Source: Nocardioides dokdonensis FR1436 (GTDB lineage: Bacteria; Actinomycetota; Actinomycetes; Propionibacteriales; Nocardioidaceae). From it: a stretch of DNA of 64,000 bases. Position numbers and translations under genes: made by a program. The notes beneath the pieces are model-generated. The model made no database searches, was not told the origin of the DNA, and saw only the letters and a list, made by a program, of their open reading frames with translations. The stretch lies in the NCBI RefSeq assembly GCF_001653335.1, contig NZ_CP015079.1:1364001-1428000 (forward strand), given 5' to 3'. Below, in pieces: positions 40,930-48,815 of the stretch (position 1 is the stretch's first letter; each line of letters opens with the position of its first letter).

Positions 40930-41226
40930 TCAGCCGATCGGGCGCAGCGGGTGGATGGCGACGTCGCCGGCCAGCGCGGGGCCGAGGACGTCGAACACCT
41001 TGGCCATGTGCGGGGTCGTCATGTGCGCGTCCATCGCCTCCTGGCTGGCCCACTCCTCGACCATCACGAACGTGCCGGGCGCCGCCGCGGACTCGTAGCA
41101 GGTGTAGGAGACGTTGCCCTCCTCGGCGCGGGTCGCGGCGACCAGCTCGTTCAGCCCGGCGCGCACGGCGTCGCCCTGCGCGGGGTCGGTGGGGATGGTG
41201 GCCACGACGTGCAGGTTCTCGCTCAT
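40930..41226 (-). CDS. antibiotic biosynthesis monooxygenase (ABM) domain protein
   Basis: A 98-residue dimeric alpha+beta barrel protein of the ABM/YgiN type, with the characteristic HVVATIPTDPAQGDAVRAGL start and SYTCYESAAAPGTFVMVEEWAS centre (landmark VMVEEWAS). Members oxidise quinols or act as small ligand-binding proteins. ATG at 41226 follows TAGGTT by 6 nt. It is convergent with the quinone reductase; a shared quinone role is possible but unproven. Confidence 0.88.
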   Translation of the reverse strand: MSENLHVVATIPTDPAQGDAVRAGLNELVAATRAEEGNVSYTCYESAAAPGTFVMVEEWASQEAMDAHMTTPHMAKVFDVLGPALAGDVAIHPLRPIG

Positions 41227-41232
41227 CCGGCG

Positions 41233-41238
41233 AACCTA
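41233..41238 (-). promoter_or_regulatory. -10 hexamer (leaderless), ABM gene
   Basis: TAGGTT on the minus strand, 6 nt before the ATG at 41226. Confidence 0.5.
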
Positions 41239-41287
41239 CTGGGCGGGGCTGCCGGTGGCCATCCCCCCGACCGGCGATGATGGGGGC

Positions 41288-41620
41288 GTGGACGAGCCCG
41301 TGCTGGACCCTGAGGAGCGGCTGCGCCGCGCCGGCCACGTCATCCTCGACGGGGTCGTCGCCGCCGAGGCCGACCCCGATCTCGTGCCCTGTGGCACCAA
41401 CCCCGTCGAGCTGGCCTTCGGGCACCTGCTCGAGATCGGCGCCGTCGAGCTGATGATGGACGACGAGAGCGAGGAGCTCGAGCTCGACATCTCCCCGCTG
41501 ATGGGTGGGGTGATGCTCGTCGTGCGCCGCCTGGTCGCCGAGCTCGCCGCCCGCGACGGCGTCGACCCCGAGACCGTGGTGATGTCGGTGCGCGCCGCCA
41601 TCGACCAAGCCGCAGGCTGA
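41288..41620 (+). CDS. small acidic protein, unknown
   Basis: A 110-residue protein, strongly acidic and helical, opening VDEPVLDPEERLRRAGHVIL. No family or motif was recognised. GTG at 41288 is chosen from a degenerate hexamer GATGAT 6 nt upstream and because earlier codons overlap the divergent ABM promoter. Codon use (GC-rich third positions) supports a real gene. It is followed by a repeat element. Confidence 0.6.
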   Translation: MDEPVLDPEERLRRAGHVILDGVVAAEADPDLVPCGTNPVELAFGHLLEIGAVELMMDDESEELELDISPLMGGVMLVVRRLVAELAARDGVDPETVVMSVRAAIDQAAG

Positions 41621-41656
41621 GGCCTCCGCGGCCTCGCCCGCAGGGGTATTTCTGGG

Positions 41657-41720
41657 TGCCGTTTGGTCACCAACGACAACAAAGTGACCCCCGGAGACGC
41701 CGTTTGGTCACCAACGGCAT
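41657..41720. repeat. palindromic repeat element, copy 1
   Basis: Two near-palindromic arms with core GTTTGGTCACCAACG (41657-41683 and 41699-41720). A 27-nt stretch (41657-41683) is exactly the reverse complement of 54040-54066; the spacer between arms is not conserved. Confidence 0.8.
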
Positions 41721-41800
41721 GCCGTCGACCTGGCGAGCGGAGCGGGCGCGGATCTGTTCGCCCTGCGCGAAGCCACCCCTGCAGGCGGGGAGTCGGCGGC

Positions 41801-41806
41801 TAGGGT
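41801..41806 (+). promoter_or_regulatory. -10 hexamer (leaderless), M13 peptidase
   Basis: TAGGGT ends 7 nt before the GTG at 41814. Confidence 0.5.
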
Positions 41807-41813
41807 CGCGGCC

Positions 41814-43781
41814 GTGAGCATCCTTGACGACGCCCGCCCGGGCATGGACCCCGACACCCGCCCCCAGGACGACCTGTTCGGCCACGTGAACGGGCGCTGG
41901 CTGGCGGAGACCGAGATCCCGTCCGACCGCTCGAGCTGGGGCCCCTTCGTGCAGCTCGCCGACGCGGCGGAGGCACAGGTCCGCGACATCATCACCGACC
42001 TGGCGGGGCTGGCGACCGCGCCCGACCGGTCGGCTCCCGACGAGGACGCCCGCAAGATCGGCGACCTCTTCGCCTCCTTCATGGACACCGAGGCGATCGC
42101 CGCGAAGGGCCTGGAGCCGGTGCAGCCGCTGCTCGACGCGGCCGCCAACCTGCGCGACGTGCGCGACCTGGCGGCGTTCCTCGGCGAGTTCGAGCGCATC
42201 GGCGGGCACGGGCTGTTCGGCTCCTATGTCGACACCGACGACAAGGACTCCGACCGCTACCTCTTCCACCTGGTCCAGGGCGGGCTCGGGCTGCCCGACG
42301 AGTCCTACTACCGCGAGGACAAGCACGCCGAGACCCGCGAGAAGTACGTCGCCTACCTGACCCGGCTGCTGGGCCTCGGCGGCCACGGCGACCCCGAGGC
42401 CGCGGCCCGCACCATCCTCGACATCGACACCCGGCTGGCCAAGGGCCACTGGGAGCGGGCCGAGACCCGCGACGTGCAGAAGACCTACAACCTGCGCACC
42501 CTGGCCGAGCTGCAGGAGATGTGCCCGGGCTTCGACTTCGACGTCTACATCAAGAACCTCACCGCCTCCACCCGCACCGCGGCCGACGTGCTGGGTGAGG
42601 CCTGCGTGCGCCAGCCGTCGTACTTCGAGCACCTCTCGACGGTGCTGCAGGAGGTGCCGGTCGAGCAGTGGCGCGACTGGCTGCTCAGCCACGTGCTGCG
42701 CGCCACCGCGGCGTACCTCACCGACGACCTCGTCGAGACCAACTTCGACTTCTACGGCCGCACCCTCAACGGCACCCCCGAGCTGCGAGCGCGCTGGAAG
42801 CGCGGCGTCGCGCTGGTCGAGGGTGCGCTGGGCGAGGCGGTCGGGCGGGTGTACGTCGAGCGGCACTTCCCGCCGCGCTCGAAGCAGATGATGGACGACC
42901 TGGTCGCCAACCTGCTCGCGGCCTACCGGGTCTCGATCTCGCGCCTGGACTGGATGACCGAGGAGACCAAGAAGCGCGCCTACGAGAAGCTCGCGACCTT
43001 CCGTCCCAAGATCGGCTACCCCGAGACGTTCCGGGACTACTCGGCGCTCCAGGTCACCCAGGACGACCTGATGGGCAACGTCGCCGCGGCCTCCGCCTTC
43101 GAGACCGACCGCCAGGTCGCCAAGATCGGCGCCCCGGTCGACCGTGACGAGTGGTTCATGCTGCCGCAGACGGTCAACGCCTACTACAACCCCGGCACCA
43201 ACGAGATCTGCTTCCCGGCCGGCATCCTGCAGGCCCCGTTCTTCAGTCCCGACGCGCACCCGGCCGAGAACTACGGCGGCATCGGCGCGGTCATCGGCCA
43301 CGAGATCGGCCACGGCTTCGACGACCAGGGCGCGCAGTACGACGGCCAGGGCAACCTCAACGACTGGTGGACCGCCGACGACAAGGCCGCCTTCGAGGTG
43401 AAGAGCAAGACCCTCATCGAGCAGTACGACGCCTTCGAGCCGCGCGCCCTGCCCGGGGAGAGCGTCAACGGCGCCCTGACCGTCGGCGAGAACATCGGCG
43501 ACCTCGGCGGACTGACCATCGCCCACCACGCCTACCTGATCTCCACCGACGGGCAGGCCTCGGTCGAGGACCGGCGCACCCTGTTCACCAACTGGGCCTA
43601 CGTGTGGCGCACCAAGCGCCGCAAGGAGCAGGAGGCGCAGTACCTCACCATCGACCCGCACTCGCCGCCGGAGTTCCGGGCCAACATCGTGCGCAACCTC
43701 GACGAGTTCCACGAGGTCTTCGAGACCCAGGAGGGCGACGGGCTGTGGCTCGACCCGAGCGAGCGGGTCCGCATCTGGTGA
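41814..43781 (+). CDS. M13-family (neprilysin-like) zinc metallopeptidase
   Basis: A 655-residue M13 peptidase, normal length. The zinc site is HEIGH in VIGHEIGHGFDDQG near residue 497, with the third ligand and Asp in GENIGDLGG near 562. The substrate-binding NAYYNPGTNEICFPAGILQ segment precedes it (landmark NAYYNP). No signal peptide or membrane helix is visible, so it is probably cytoplasmic, like other actinobacterial PepO-type enzymes. It likely degrades oligopeptides. GTG 41814 is supported by a leaderless hexamer. Confidence 0.93.
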   Translation: MSILDDARPGMDPDTRPQDDLFGHVNGRWLAETEIPSDRSSWGPFVQLADAAEAQVRDIITDLAGLATAPDRSAPDEDARKIGDLFASFMDTEAIAAKGLEPVQPLLDAAANLRDVRDLAAFLGEFERIGGHGLFGSYVDTDDKDSDRYLFHLVQGGLGLPDESYYREDKHAETREKYVAYLTRLLGLGGHGDPEAAARTILDIDTRLAKGHWERAETRDVQKTYNLRTLAELQEMCPGFDFDVYIKNLTASTRTAADVLGEACVRQPSYFEHLSTVLQEVPVEQWRDWLLSHVLRATAAYLTDDLVETNFDFYGRTLNGTPELRARWKRGVALVEGALGEAVGRVYVERHFPPRSKQMMDDLVANLLAAYRVSISRLDWMTEETKKRAYEKLATFRPKIGYPETFRDYSALQVTQDDLMGNVAAASAFETDRQVAKIGAPVDRDEWFMLPQTVNAYYNPGTNEICFPAGILQAPFFSPDAHPAENYGGIGAVIGHEIGHGFDDQGAQYDGQGNLNDWWTADDKAAFEVKSKTLIEQYDAFEPRALPGESVNGALTVGENIGDLGGLTIAHHAYLISTDGQASVEDRRTLFTNWAYVWRTKRRKEQEAQYLTIDPHSPPEFRANIVRNLDEFHEVFETQEGDGLWLDPSERVRIW

Positions 43782-43794
43782 ACCGCCCGCCGCG

Positions 43795-43845
43795 GGACGT
43801 CATGCGGGCGGGACGTCCGTTCCTCCCGAGCGTATGACGTCCGGG
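43795..43845. repeat. palindromic repeat flanking helicase gene, left copy
   Basis: Contains a 22-nt stretch (43795-43816; core GACGTCATGCGGGCGGGACG) that is exactly the reverse complement of 46116-46137. Each copy also has an internal GACGTCATGCG/CGTATGACGTC-like inverted repeat. It lies between the M13 stop and the helicase. Confidence 0.75.
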
Positions 43846-43913
43846 GCGCCGCGCCCGAGCGGCGTCGTCCACAGGCGAGGGCCGCGGGGTCCTGCTCGGT
43901 CGGTGCGCGCTGG

Positions 43914-43919
43914 TAGACA
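43914..43919 (+). promoter_or_regulatory. -10 hexamer (leaderless), RecQ-like helicase
   Basis: TAGACA ends 6 nt before the ATG at 43926; the final T is replaced by A. Confidence 0.4.
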
Positions 43920-43925
43920 GGCGCC

Positions 43926-46079
43926 ATGACGTCCCCCGCAGCGACCCCTGCAGCGACCCCCGCCCCCACCGTCGACCGCGCCCAGGCACGCGCGTCGGCC
44001 GAGGCACACCTGCGGGCCCTGGTCGGGCGCGACGACGCGGTGCTGCGCGAGGACCAGTGGTCGGCCATCGAGGCGCTCGCCGTCGACCGGCGCCGGGCCC
44101 TGGTCGTGCAGCGCACCGGCTGGGGCAAGTCGGCGGTGTACTTCGTGGCCACCCTGCTGCTGCGCGAGCGCGGGGCGGGGCCGACGGTGATCGTCAGCCC
44201 GCTGCTCGCGCTGATGCGCAACCAGATCCAGGCCGCCGAGCGCGCCGGCATCCGGGCGGTGACGATCAACTCCACCAACATCGGCGACTGGGAGCCGATC
44301 CACCGCTCCATCCAGGCCGGTGAGGTCGACGTGCTGCTGGTCAGCCCCGAGCGGCTGAACAACCCCGGCTTCCGCGACGAGGTGCTGCCCCGGCTCGCCG
44401 CGACCTGCGGGCTGCTGGTGGTCGACGAGGCGCACTGCATCTCCGACTGGGGCCACGACTTCCGCCCCGACTACCGACGCATCCGCACCCTGCTCGACGA
44501 CCTCACCGAGGGCATCCCGGTCCTGGCGACGACCGCGACCGCCAACCAGCGCGTCACCGAGGACGTCCAGCAGCAGCTCGGCACCGACGTGCTGGTGCTG
44601 CGCGGGTCCTTGGACCGCGAGTCGTTGCGCCTGGGCGTGGTGCACCTCAAGACCGCCGACCAGCGCCTCGCGTGGCTGGCCGACCACCTCGCCGAGCAGC
44701 CCGGGTCGGGCATCGTCTACTGCCTCACCGTCGCCGCGACCCAGGAGGTCGCCGACTACCTGCGCAGCCGCGGTCACGACGTGGCGGCGTACTCCGGGCA
44801 GACCGAGACCACCGAGCGCCAGGCGCTCGAGGGCGACCTGGCCTCCGGCAAGGTCAAGGCCCTGGTCGCGACCTCGGCGCTCGGGATGGGCTTCGACGCC
44901 AGCCTCGGGTTCGTGGTCAACCTCGGGGCTCCGAGCTCCCCGGTGGCCTACTACCAGCAGGTCGGTCGTGCCGGGCGTGGCCTCGACGCGCGCAGCGAGT
45001 CCGCCACGGTGGTGCTCCTGCCGGCGATCGAGGACCGCGACATCTGGGCCTACTTCGCCTCCCTGGCCTTCCCACGCGAGGAGCAGGTGCGCGAGACGCT
45101 GGCGGTGCTCGCCGAGGAGGGCCGCGCGATGAGCACGCCCGCCCTGGAGACCCGTGTCGAGCTCACCCGCACCCGCCTCGAGACGATGCTCAAGGTGCTC
45201 GACGTCGACGGCGCCGTACGTCGCGTGCGCGGCGGCTGGGAGTCGACCGGGCAGGCGTGGACCTACGACGAGGCGCGCTACCGCCGGGTCAGCGAGGCCC
45301 GCCAGCGCGAGCAGGACGCGATGCTGGAGTACCTGCGCACCGACCAGTGCCGGATGCTCTTCCTGCGCGCCCAGCTCGACGACCCGGAGGCGCAGGCGTG
45401 CGGGCGCTGCGACAACTGTGGCGGGCTGAGCCTGTCGAGCGAGATCTCGGCCGCCGCCATCGAGGAGGCCCAGGCCCGCCTGGCCCGTCCCGGCGTCCCG
45501 GTGGCGCCGCGCAAGATGTGGCCGACCGGGATGGACCGGCTCGGCATCGAGCTCAAGGGCAAGATCTCCGACGGCGGCGCCGAGGAGGGTCGTGCCGTGG
45601 CCCGCCTGACCGACCTGGGCTACGGCCAGGCGCTGCGCGAGATCTTCCGCGAGCGGCCCGAGGGCCCTGTCGACGCGCCCGTCCCGGTGCCGCTGGTGCA
45701 GGCCGTGATCGAGGTGCTCAACGACTGGCGTCCGCCGGTCGACGCGATCGTCTCGGTGCAGTCGGTGCGCCGCGGCGAGCTGGTCGACAGCCTGGCCGAC
45801 GGCCTCTCCCGCTACCTGGGCGTGCCGCTGCTGGGTCTGTGGGCGGTCGTCGACCCCAACGTCGTGCCGGGTCAGGGGTCGATGAACTCCGCCCAGCGCG
45901 TCGCCGCCGTCGGGCGCCGCTTCGACCTGCAGGCCGACCCCGGCGCGCTGGAGGGTCGTTCGGTGCTGCTCGTCGACGACCTGGTCGACACCGGCTGGAC
46001 CCTCACCATGGCCGCCCGGGCGATCCGCCGGGCCGGCGCCACCGCGGTGCGCCCGCTGGTCCTGGGCGTCTCCGGCTGA
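43926..46079 (+). CDS. RecQ-family helicase fused to phosphoribosyltransferase-like domain
   Basis: A 717-residue superfamily 2 helicase. Motif I is RTGWGKSAVY near residue 65, motif II VVDEAHCISDWGHDFRPDY near 167 (RecQ signature), and motif VI QQVGRAGRG near 350. A RecQ zinc site has Cys in QCRMLF and ACGRCDNCGG (about 475-500), and a winged-helix region precedes it. Residues about 560-717 are a distinct domain ending SVLLVDDLVDTGWTLTMAARAI, the PRPP-loop signature of type I phosphoribosyltransferases (ComF-like). The fusion suggests DNA repair or recombination linked to nucleotide or PRPP binding. ATG at 43926 follows a -10-like hexamer. The tail may be non-catalytic. Confidence 0.9.
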   Translation: MTSPAATPAATPAPTVDRAQARASAEAHLRALVGRDDAVLREDQWSAIEALAVDRRRALVVQRTGWGKSAVYFVATLLLRERGAGPTVIVSPLLALMRNQIQAAERAGIRAVTINSTNIGDWEPIHRSIQAGEVDVLLVSPERLNNPGFRDEVLPRLAATCGLLVVDEAHCISDWGHDFRPDYRRIRTLLDDLTEGIPVLATTATANQRVTEDVQQQLGTDVLVLRGSLDRESLRLGVVHLKTADQRLAWLADHLAEQPGSGIVYCLTVAATQEVADYLRSRGHDVAAYSGQTETTERQALEGDLASGKVKALVATSALGMGFDASLGFVVNLGAPSSPVAYYQQVGRAGRGLDARSESATVVLLPAIEDRDIWAYFASLAFPREEQVRETLAVLAEEGRAMSTPALETRVELTRTRLETMLKVLDVDGAVRRVRGGWESTGQAWTYDEARYRRVSEARQREQDAMLEYLRTDQCRMLFLRAQLDDPEAQACGRCDNCGGLSLSSEISAAAIEEAQARLARPGVPVAPRKMWPTGMDRLGIELKGKISDGGAEEGRAVARLTDLGYGQALREIFRERPEGPVDAPVPVPLVQAVIEVLNDWRPPVDAIVSVQSVRRGELVDSLADGLSRYLGVPLLGLWAVVDPNVVPGQGSMNSAQRVAAVGRRFDLQADPGALEGRSVLLVDDLVDTGWTLTMAARAIRRAGATAVRPLVLGVSG

Positions 46080-46087
46080 TGCTCGCC

Positions 46088-46137
46088 CGGGACGTCATGC
46101 GTCCCGCACCGGGGTACGTCCCGCCCGCATGACGTCC
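46088..46137. repeat. palindromic repeat flanking helicase gene, right copy
   Basis: Inverted copy of the element at 43795; exact 22-nt match at 46116-46137. It lies between convergent genes and can form a hairpin, so it may also act as a terminator. Confidence 0.75.
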
Positions 46138-46152
46138 TGGGGCACGCGAGGC

Positions 46153-46440
46153 TCAGGCCTTCTCGCAGGCGATGCCGTCCTTGTCGCGGTCCAGGGTGCC
46201 GTTGTGGTTGATGGCCTCGTTGTAGGCCTTGGTGTTGCGGTAGAAGTTCGTGACCTTCTTGCCGGACGTCTTGTCGACGGCGTTCGCGCGGCCCACGCCG
46301 TGCTTCCACTTCTTGTTGAGGTTGGTGCAGTTGTCGTGGATCCCGGTCGTGTGCGCCTGCGCGCTGGTCACCAGGACGGGGGCGGCCAGGAGGGCGAGGG
46401 CCATGAGGGCGCCTGCGGCGGCCCGGGTGGTGGTCTTCAT
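46153..46440 (-). CDS. secreted excalibur calcium-binding domain protein
   Basis: A 95-residue protein. The signal peptide (about 1-29, ending TSAQA) is followed by a mature part with two Cys and the excalibur motif DRDKDGIACE at the C-terminus, matching the DxDxDGxxCE pattern. It is probably an extracellular, calcium-binding surface protein. ATG at 46440 follows TACCTT by 6 nt. Confidence 0.92.
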   Translation of the reverse strand: MKTTTRAAAGALMALALLAAPVLVTSAQAHTTGIHDNCTNLNKKWKHGVGRANAVDKTSGKKVTNFYRNTKAYNEAINHNGTLDRDKDGIACEKA

Positions 46441-46446
46441 GAGCGG

Positions 46447-46452
46447 AAGGTA
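46447..46452 (-). promoter_or_regulatory. -10 hexamer (leaderless), excalibur gene
   Basis: TACCTT on the minus strand, 6 nt before the ATG at 46440. Confidence 0.5.
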
Positions 46453-46521
46453 CCGCCCGCGCGCGGACTGCGGGGCCGAAGTCTCGACGACGCCGCATCG
46501 AGCCCGTGACGGGGGCGGTGA

Positions 46522-46566
46522 GCTGACAACCGTCGCCGAGCCGGAAGTGGTTGCCAGCCCACCGCT
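46522..46566. repeat. 45-nt semi-palindrome, copy 2
   Basis: Same arms and length as 16507-16551. Here it lies upstream of the luciferase-like gene, about 30 nt before its -10. Confidence 0.4.
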
Positions 46567-46596
46567 CGGCACGCCGCGTGGTCGGGGCCGCGGGAC

Positions 46597-46602
46597 TAGG
46601 GT
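46597..46602 (+). promoter_or_regulatory. -10 hexamer (leaderless), luciferase-like oxidoreductase
   Basis: TAGGGT ends 6 nt before the ATG at 46609. Confidence 0.5.
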
Positions 46603-46608
46603 CGGGCC

Positions 46609-47496
46609 ATGCGACTCGGGCTGACGATCCTGACCGACCTGCCGTGGGCGGAGGCCGCGCCGCGGTGGCGGGCGGCGGAGGAGATGGGCTTCGACCACGC
46701 CTGGACCTACGACCACCTGGTGTGGGGCGGGCTGCCGGAGAGCCCCTGGACCGGCGCGCTGCCGACGCTGGCGGCCGTCGCGGCCACCACCAGCCGGATC
46801 CGGCTCGGCACGCTGGTGGCGGCGCCGAACTTCCGTCACCCCTACCCGTTCCTGCGCGACGTCCAGGCGCTCGAGGGCATCGCCGACGGTCGGGTGCTGC
46901 TCGGGCTCGGCGTCGGGGGCGACCGCGACGCCCACGTGCTCGGGGCCGAGGAGCTGAGCACCGGGGAGCGGGTCGACCGGTTCCAGGAGTTCGTCACCCT
47001 GCTGGCGCGGCTGCGCGACGAGGACCACGTCGACGCCGACGGGCGCTGGTTCGCCACCCGCGACGCGCGGACCCTGCCGCCGCTGCGGCGTACGCCGTTC
47101 CTGGTCGCGGCCAACGGCCCCCGCTCGCTGCGCTTCTCGGCCCGCGTCGGCGACGGGTGGGTGACCACCGGCCCGGCGGGCGCCACCACGATGCCCGACT
47201 GGTACGCCGGCCTGGCCCGCTCGCGCGACACCTACGAGGAGGCGCTGGTCGCCGCCGGGCGCGACCCGGCGGAGCTGCCCCGCTACCTGCTGGCCGACAC
47301 CGACAAGGCCCGCTGGGACGTCGGCGGGTTCGCGCTGTCCAGCGTGGGTGCCTTCGAGGAGACCGTGGGCCGGGCCGCCGAGCTCGGCTTCACCGACGTC
47401 GTCACCCACTGGCCCCGCCCCGACCAGCCCTACGCCGGCGACGAGCAGGTGCTGGAACAGGTGGCCGCCGACGTGCTGCCCCGGCTCAGGGGCTGA
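46609..47496 (+). CDS. LLM-class (luciferase-like) flavin/F420 oxidoreductase
   Basis: A 295-residue TIM-barrel protein of the luciferase-like monooxygenase class. It opens MRLGLTILTDLPWAEAAPRW, with DHAWTYDHLVWGG near 27 and RIRLGTLVAAPNFRHPY near 64, the region that contacts the flavin in F420-dependent relatives. In this type of organism F420 is more likely than FMN, but the cofactor is not proven. Substrate unknown. ATG 46609 is supported by a leaderless hexamer. Confidence 0.88.
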   Translation: MRLGLTILTDLPWAEAAPRWRAAEEMGFDHAWTYDHLVWGGLPESPWTGALPTLAAVAATTSRIRLGTLVAAPNFRHPYPFLRDVQALEGIADGRVLLGLGVGGDRDAHVLGAEELSTGERVDRFQEFVTLLARLRDEDHVDADGRWFATRDARTLPPLRRTPFLVAANGPRSLRFSARVGDGWVTTGPAGATTMPDWYAGLARSRDTYEEALVAAGRDPAELPRYLLADTDKARWDVGGFALSSVGAFEETVGRAAELGFTDVVTHWPRPDQPYAGDEQVLEQVAADVLPRLRG

Positions 47497-47499
47497 GCC
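47483..47499. terminator. short hairpin between convergent genes
   Basis: GGCTCAG-GGG-CTGAGCC spans the luciferase-like stop codon, 7-bp stem and 3-nt loop. Confidence 0.4.
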
Positions 47500-47514
47500 C
47501 CGGGAGCACCACGC

Positions 47515-48015
47515 TCAGCCCTGGCCGGCGACCAGGACGTCCAGGGCGGCGGCCCGGTCGAGGCGCTCACCCACCGACACGGACACCGTCTCGAGCATCC
47601 GGTAGGCGGTGAAGAAGGCCCCGAGCTCGTCGAGGAACGCCGGCGGCAGGTCCGTGAGGTCCTGCAGGTGGTCGGCGTGGTGGTCGGTCTCGGGGACGAC
47701 GATGAGCTTGGTCTCCGCGATGTCGCCGACCTGCAGGGCGAACGCCCCGATCACCCGGCAACGCATGTGGACACCGGGGAAGGTGGCCTCCTCGAGGAGC
47801 ACCAGCGCGTCGAGGGCGTCGCCGTCCTCGCCGTCGGAGCCAATGACGTAGCCGTAGTCGCCGGGGAAGCCGGCCGGACCGCCGAGCCGCCGGTCGAACC
47901 AGATCTCGCCGTCCTCGGACGCCTCGTACTTGTTGCGGCTGCCTCGGGGGATCTCCACCACGACGTCGCAGCGTCCGTCCCGGTGCAGCTGGTCCCTGTC
48001 CTCGTCGATGCTCAT
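47515..48015 (-). CDS. inorganic pyrophosphatase-like protein with altered metal ligands
   Basis: A 166-residue family I pyrophosphatase homologue. Conserved parts are VVVEIPRGSRNKYE, FDRRL, PGDYGYV and DGDALDALV. Ungapped comparison with remembered E. coli Ppa over the RCR...KL block places Val and Glu where metal ligands D97 and D102 belong (FALQVGDIAETKL), and an Arg where K142 lies (AYRMLE). The fold is probably retained, but canonical pyrophosphatase activity is doubtful. Residue numbering is recalled, not computed. ATG at 48015 follows TACGGT by 8 nt. Confidence 0.75.
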   Translation of the reverse strand: MSIDEDRDQLHRDGRCDVVVEIPRGSRNKYEASEDGEIWFDRRLGGPAGFPGDYGYVIGSDGEDGDALDALVLLEEATFPGVHMRCRVIGAFALQVGDIAETKLIVVPETDHHADHLQDLTDLPPAFLDELGAFFTAYRMLETVSVSVGERLDRAAALDVLVAGQG

Positions 48016-48023
48016 GGTGATCG

Positions 48024-48029
48024 ACCGTA
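48024..48029 (-). promoter_or_regulatory. -10 hexamer (leaderless), pyrophosphatase-like gene
   Basis: TACGGT on the minus strand, 8 nt before the ATG at 48015. Confidence 0.4.
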
Positions 48030-48079
48030 GCCCGCACCCGCCCGCAGCGATCCCACCCGCCCTCGGGGCCGCCGCGCAG

Positions 48080-48085
48080 TAGCCT
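48080..48085 (+). promoter_or_regulatory. -10 hexamer (leaderless), lipoprotein gene at 48093
   Basis: TAGCCT ends 7 nt before the ATG at 48093. Confidence 0.5.
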
Positions 48086-48092
48086 GCCGGGC

Positions 48093-48815
48093 ATGCCTTC
48101 TCGGGGATCGCACCGCCTGCTCGCCGGCCTGCTCGCCGGTCTCGTCCTGACCGGGGCGTCGGCCTGCTCCGACGACCCCGATCCCGACCCGAGCGGCGCA
48201 CCCGAGGCAGGACCCGGCCCGACGGCCGTGGAGACCACCGAGCGGGCCCTGGCCGCAGCCGTCGAGGAGCACCTGGGCCGCGAAGCCGCGGCGGCCGCGC
48301 CGCTCTTCAGGGGCGATGGGCTGCCCCGCGCCGCGATCGGCACCGAGCTCGCCTTCGACCGGGCGGTGGGCGACAACACGCACGTGCGCGTCGTGGTCTC
48401 ACCCCCGGGCGCCGACCCCCAGGTCGAGGACCTCACGGACTGCTCCGGCTTCGCCGAGGGGTGCGAGGAGGACGTCATCGATGGCACGTCCTACGTGCTC
48501 CTGCGCGAGGCGGGCTCGCCCGAGGAGGACCCGGGCTACGTCGGCGCGGTCGGGCGCCGCGACGACGTCGCCGTGTTCGTCCTGGCCTACGGCCCGTTCG
48601 TTCCCGGTGAGGAGGGGGAGGCCGAGGCGGACGACGTGGAGCAGACCGAGGAGCTCGTCGACCTGGTGCGCGCGGTGGTCACCGACCCCGCGGTCGGCCT
48701 GCGCACCAGCGCGGCGTACGACGCGGCCGGGCGGGCGATCCCCGACGACCGCTGGCTGGACTGGTTCGGCCAGGGCAACGGGGCCTCCGAGCCCGAGGGC
48801 TACCGCCCGACCTGA
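48093..48815 (+). CDS. uncharacterised lipoprotein
   Basis: A 240-residue exported protein. The signal peptide ends in lipobox TGASAC (Cys about residue 25), followed by an Asp/Pro-rich spacer. The mature domain holds a Cys pair (DLTDCSGFAEGCEED) likely to form a disulfide. No family was recognised. ATG follows a leaderless hexamer. Its 3' end overlaps the convergent AraC-type gene by 16 nt. Confidence 0.75.
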   Translation: MPSRGSHRLLAGLLAGLVLTGASACSDDPDPDPSGAPEAGPGPTAVETTERALAAAVEEHLGREAAAAAPLFRGDGLPRAAIGTELAFDRAVGDNTHVRVVVSPPGADPQVEDLTDCSGFAEGCEEDVIDGTSYVLLREAGSPEEDPGYVGAVGRRDDVAVFVLAYGPFVPGEEGEAEADDVEQTEELVDLVRAVVTDPAVGLRTSAAYDAAGRAIPDDRWLDWFGQGNGASEPEGYRPT

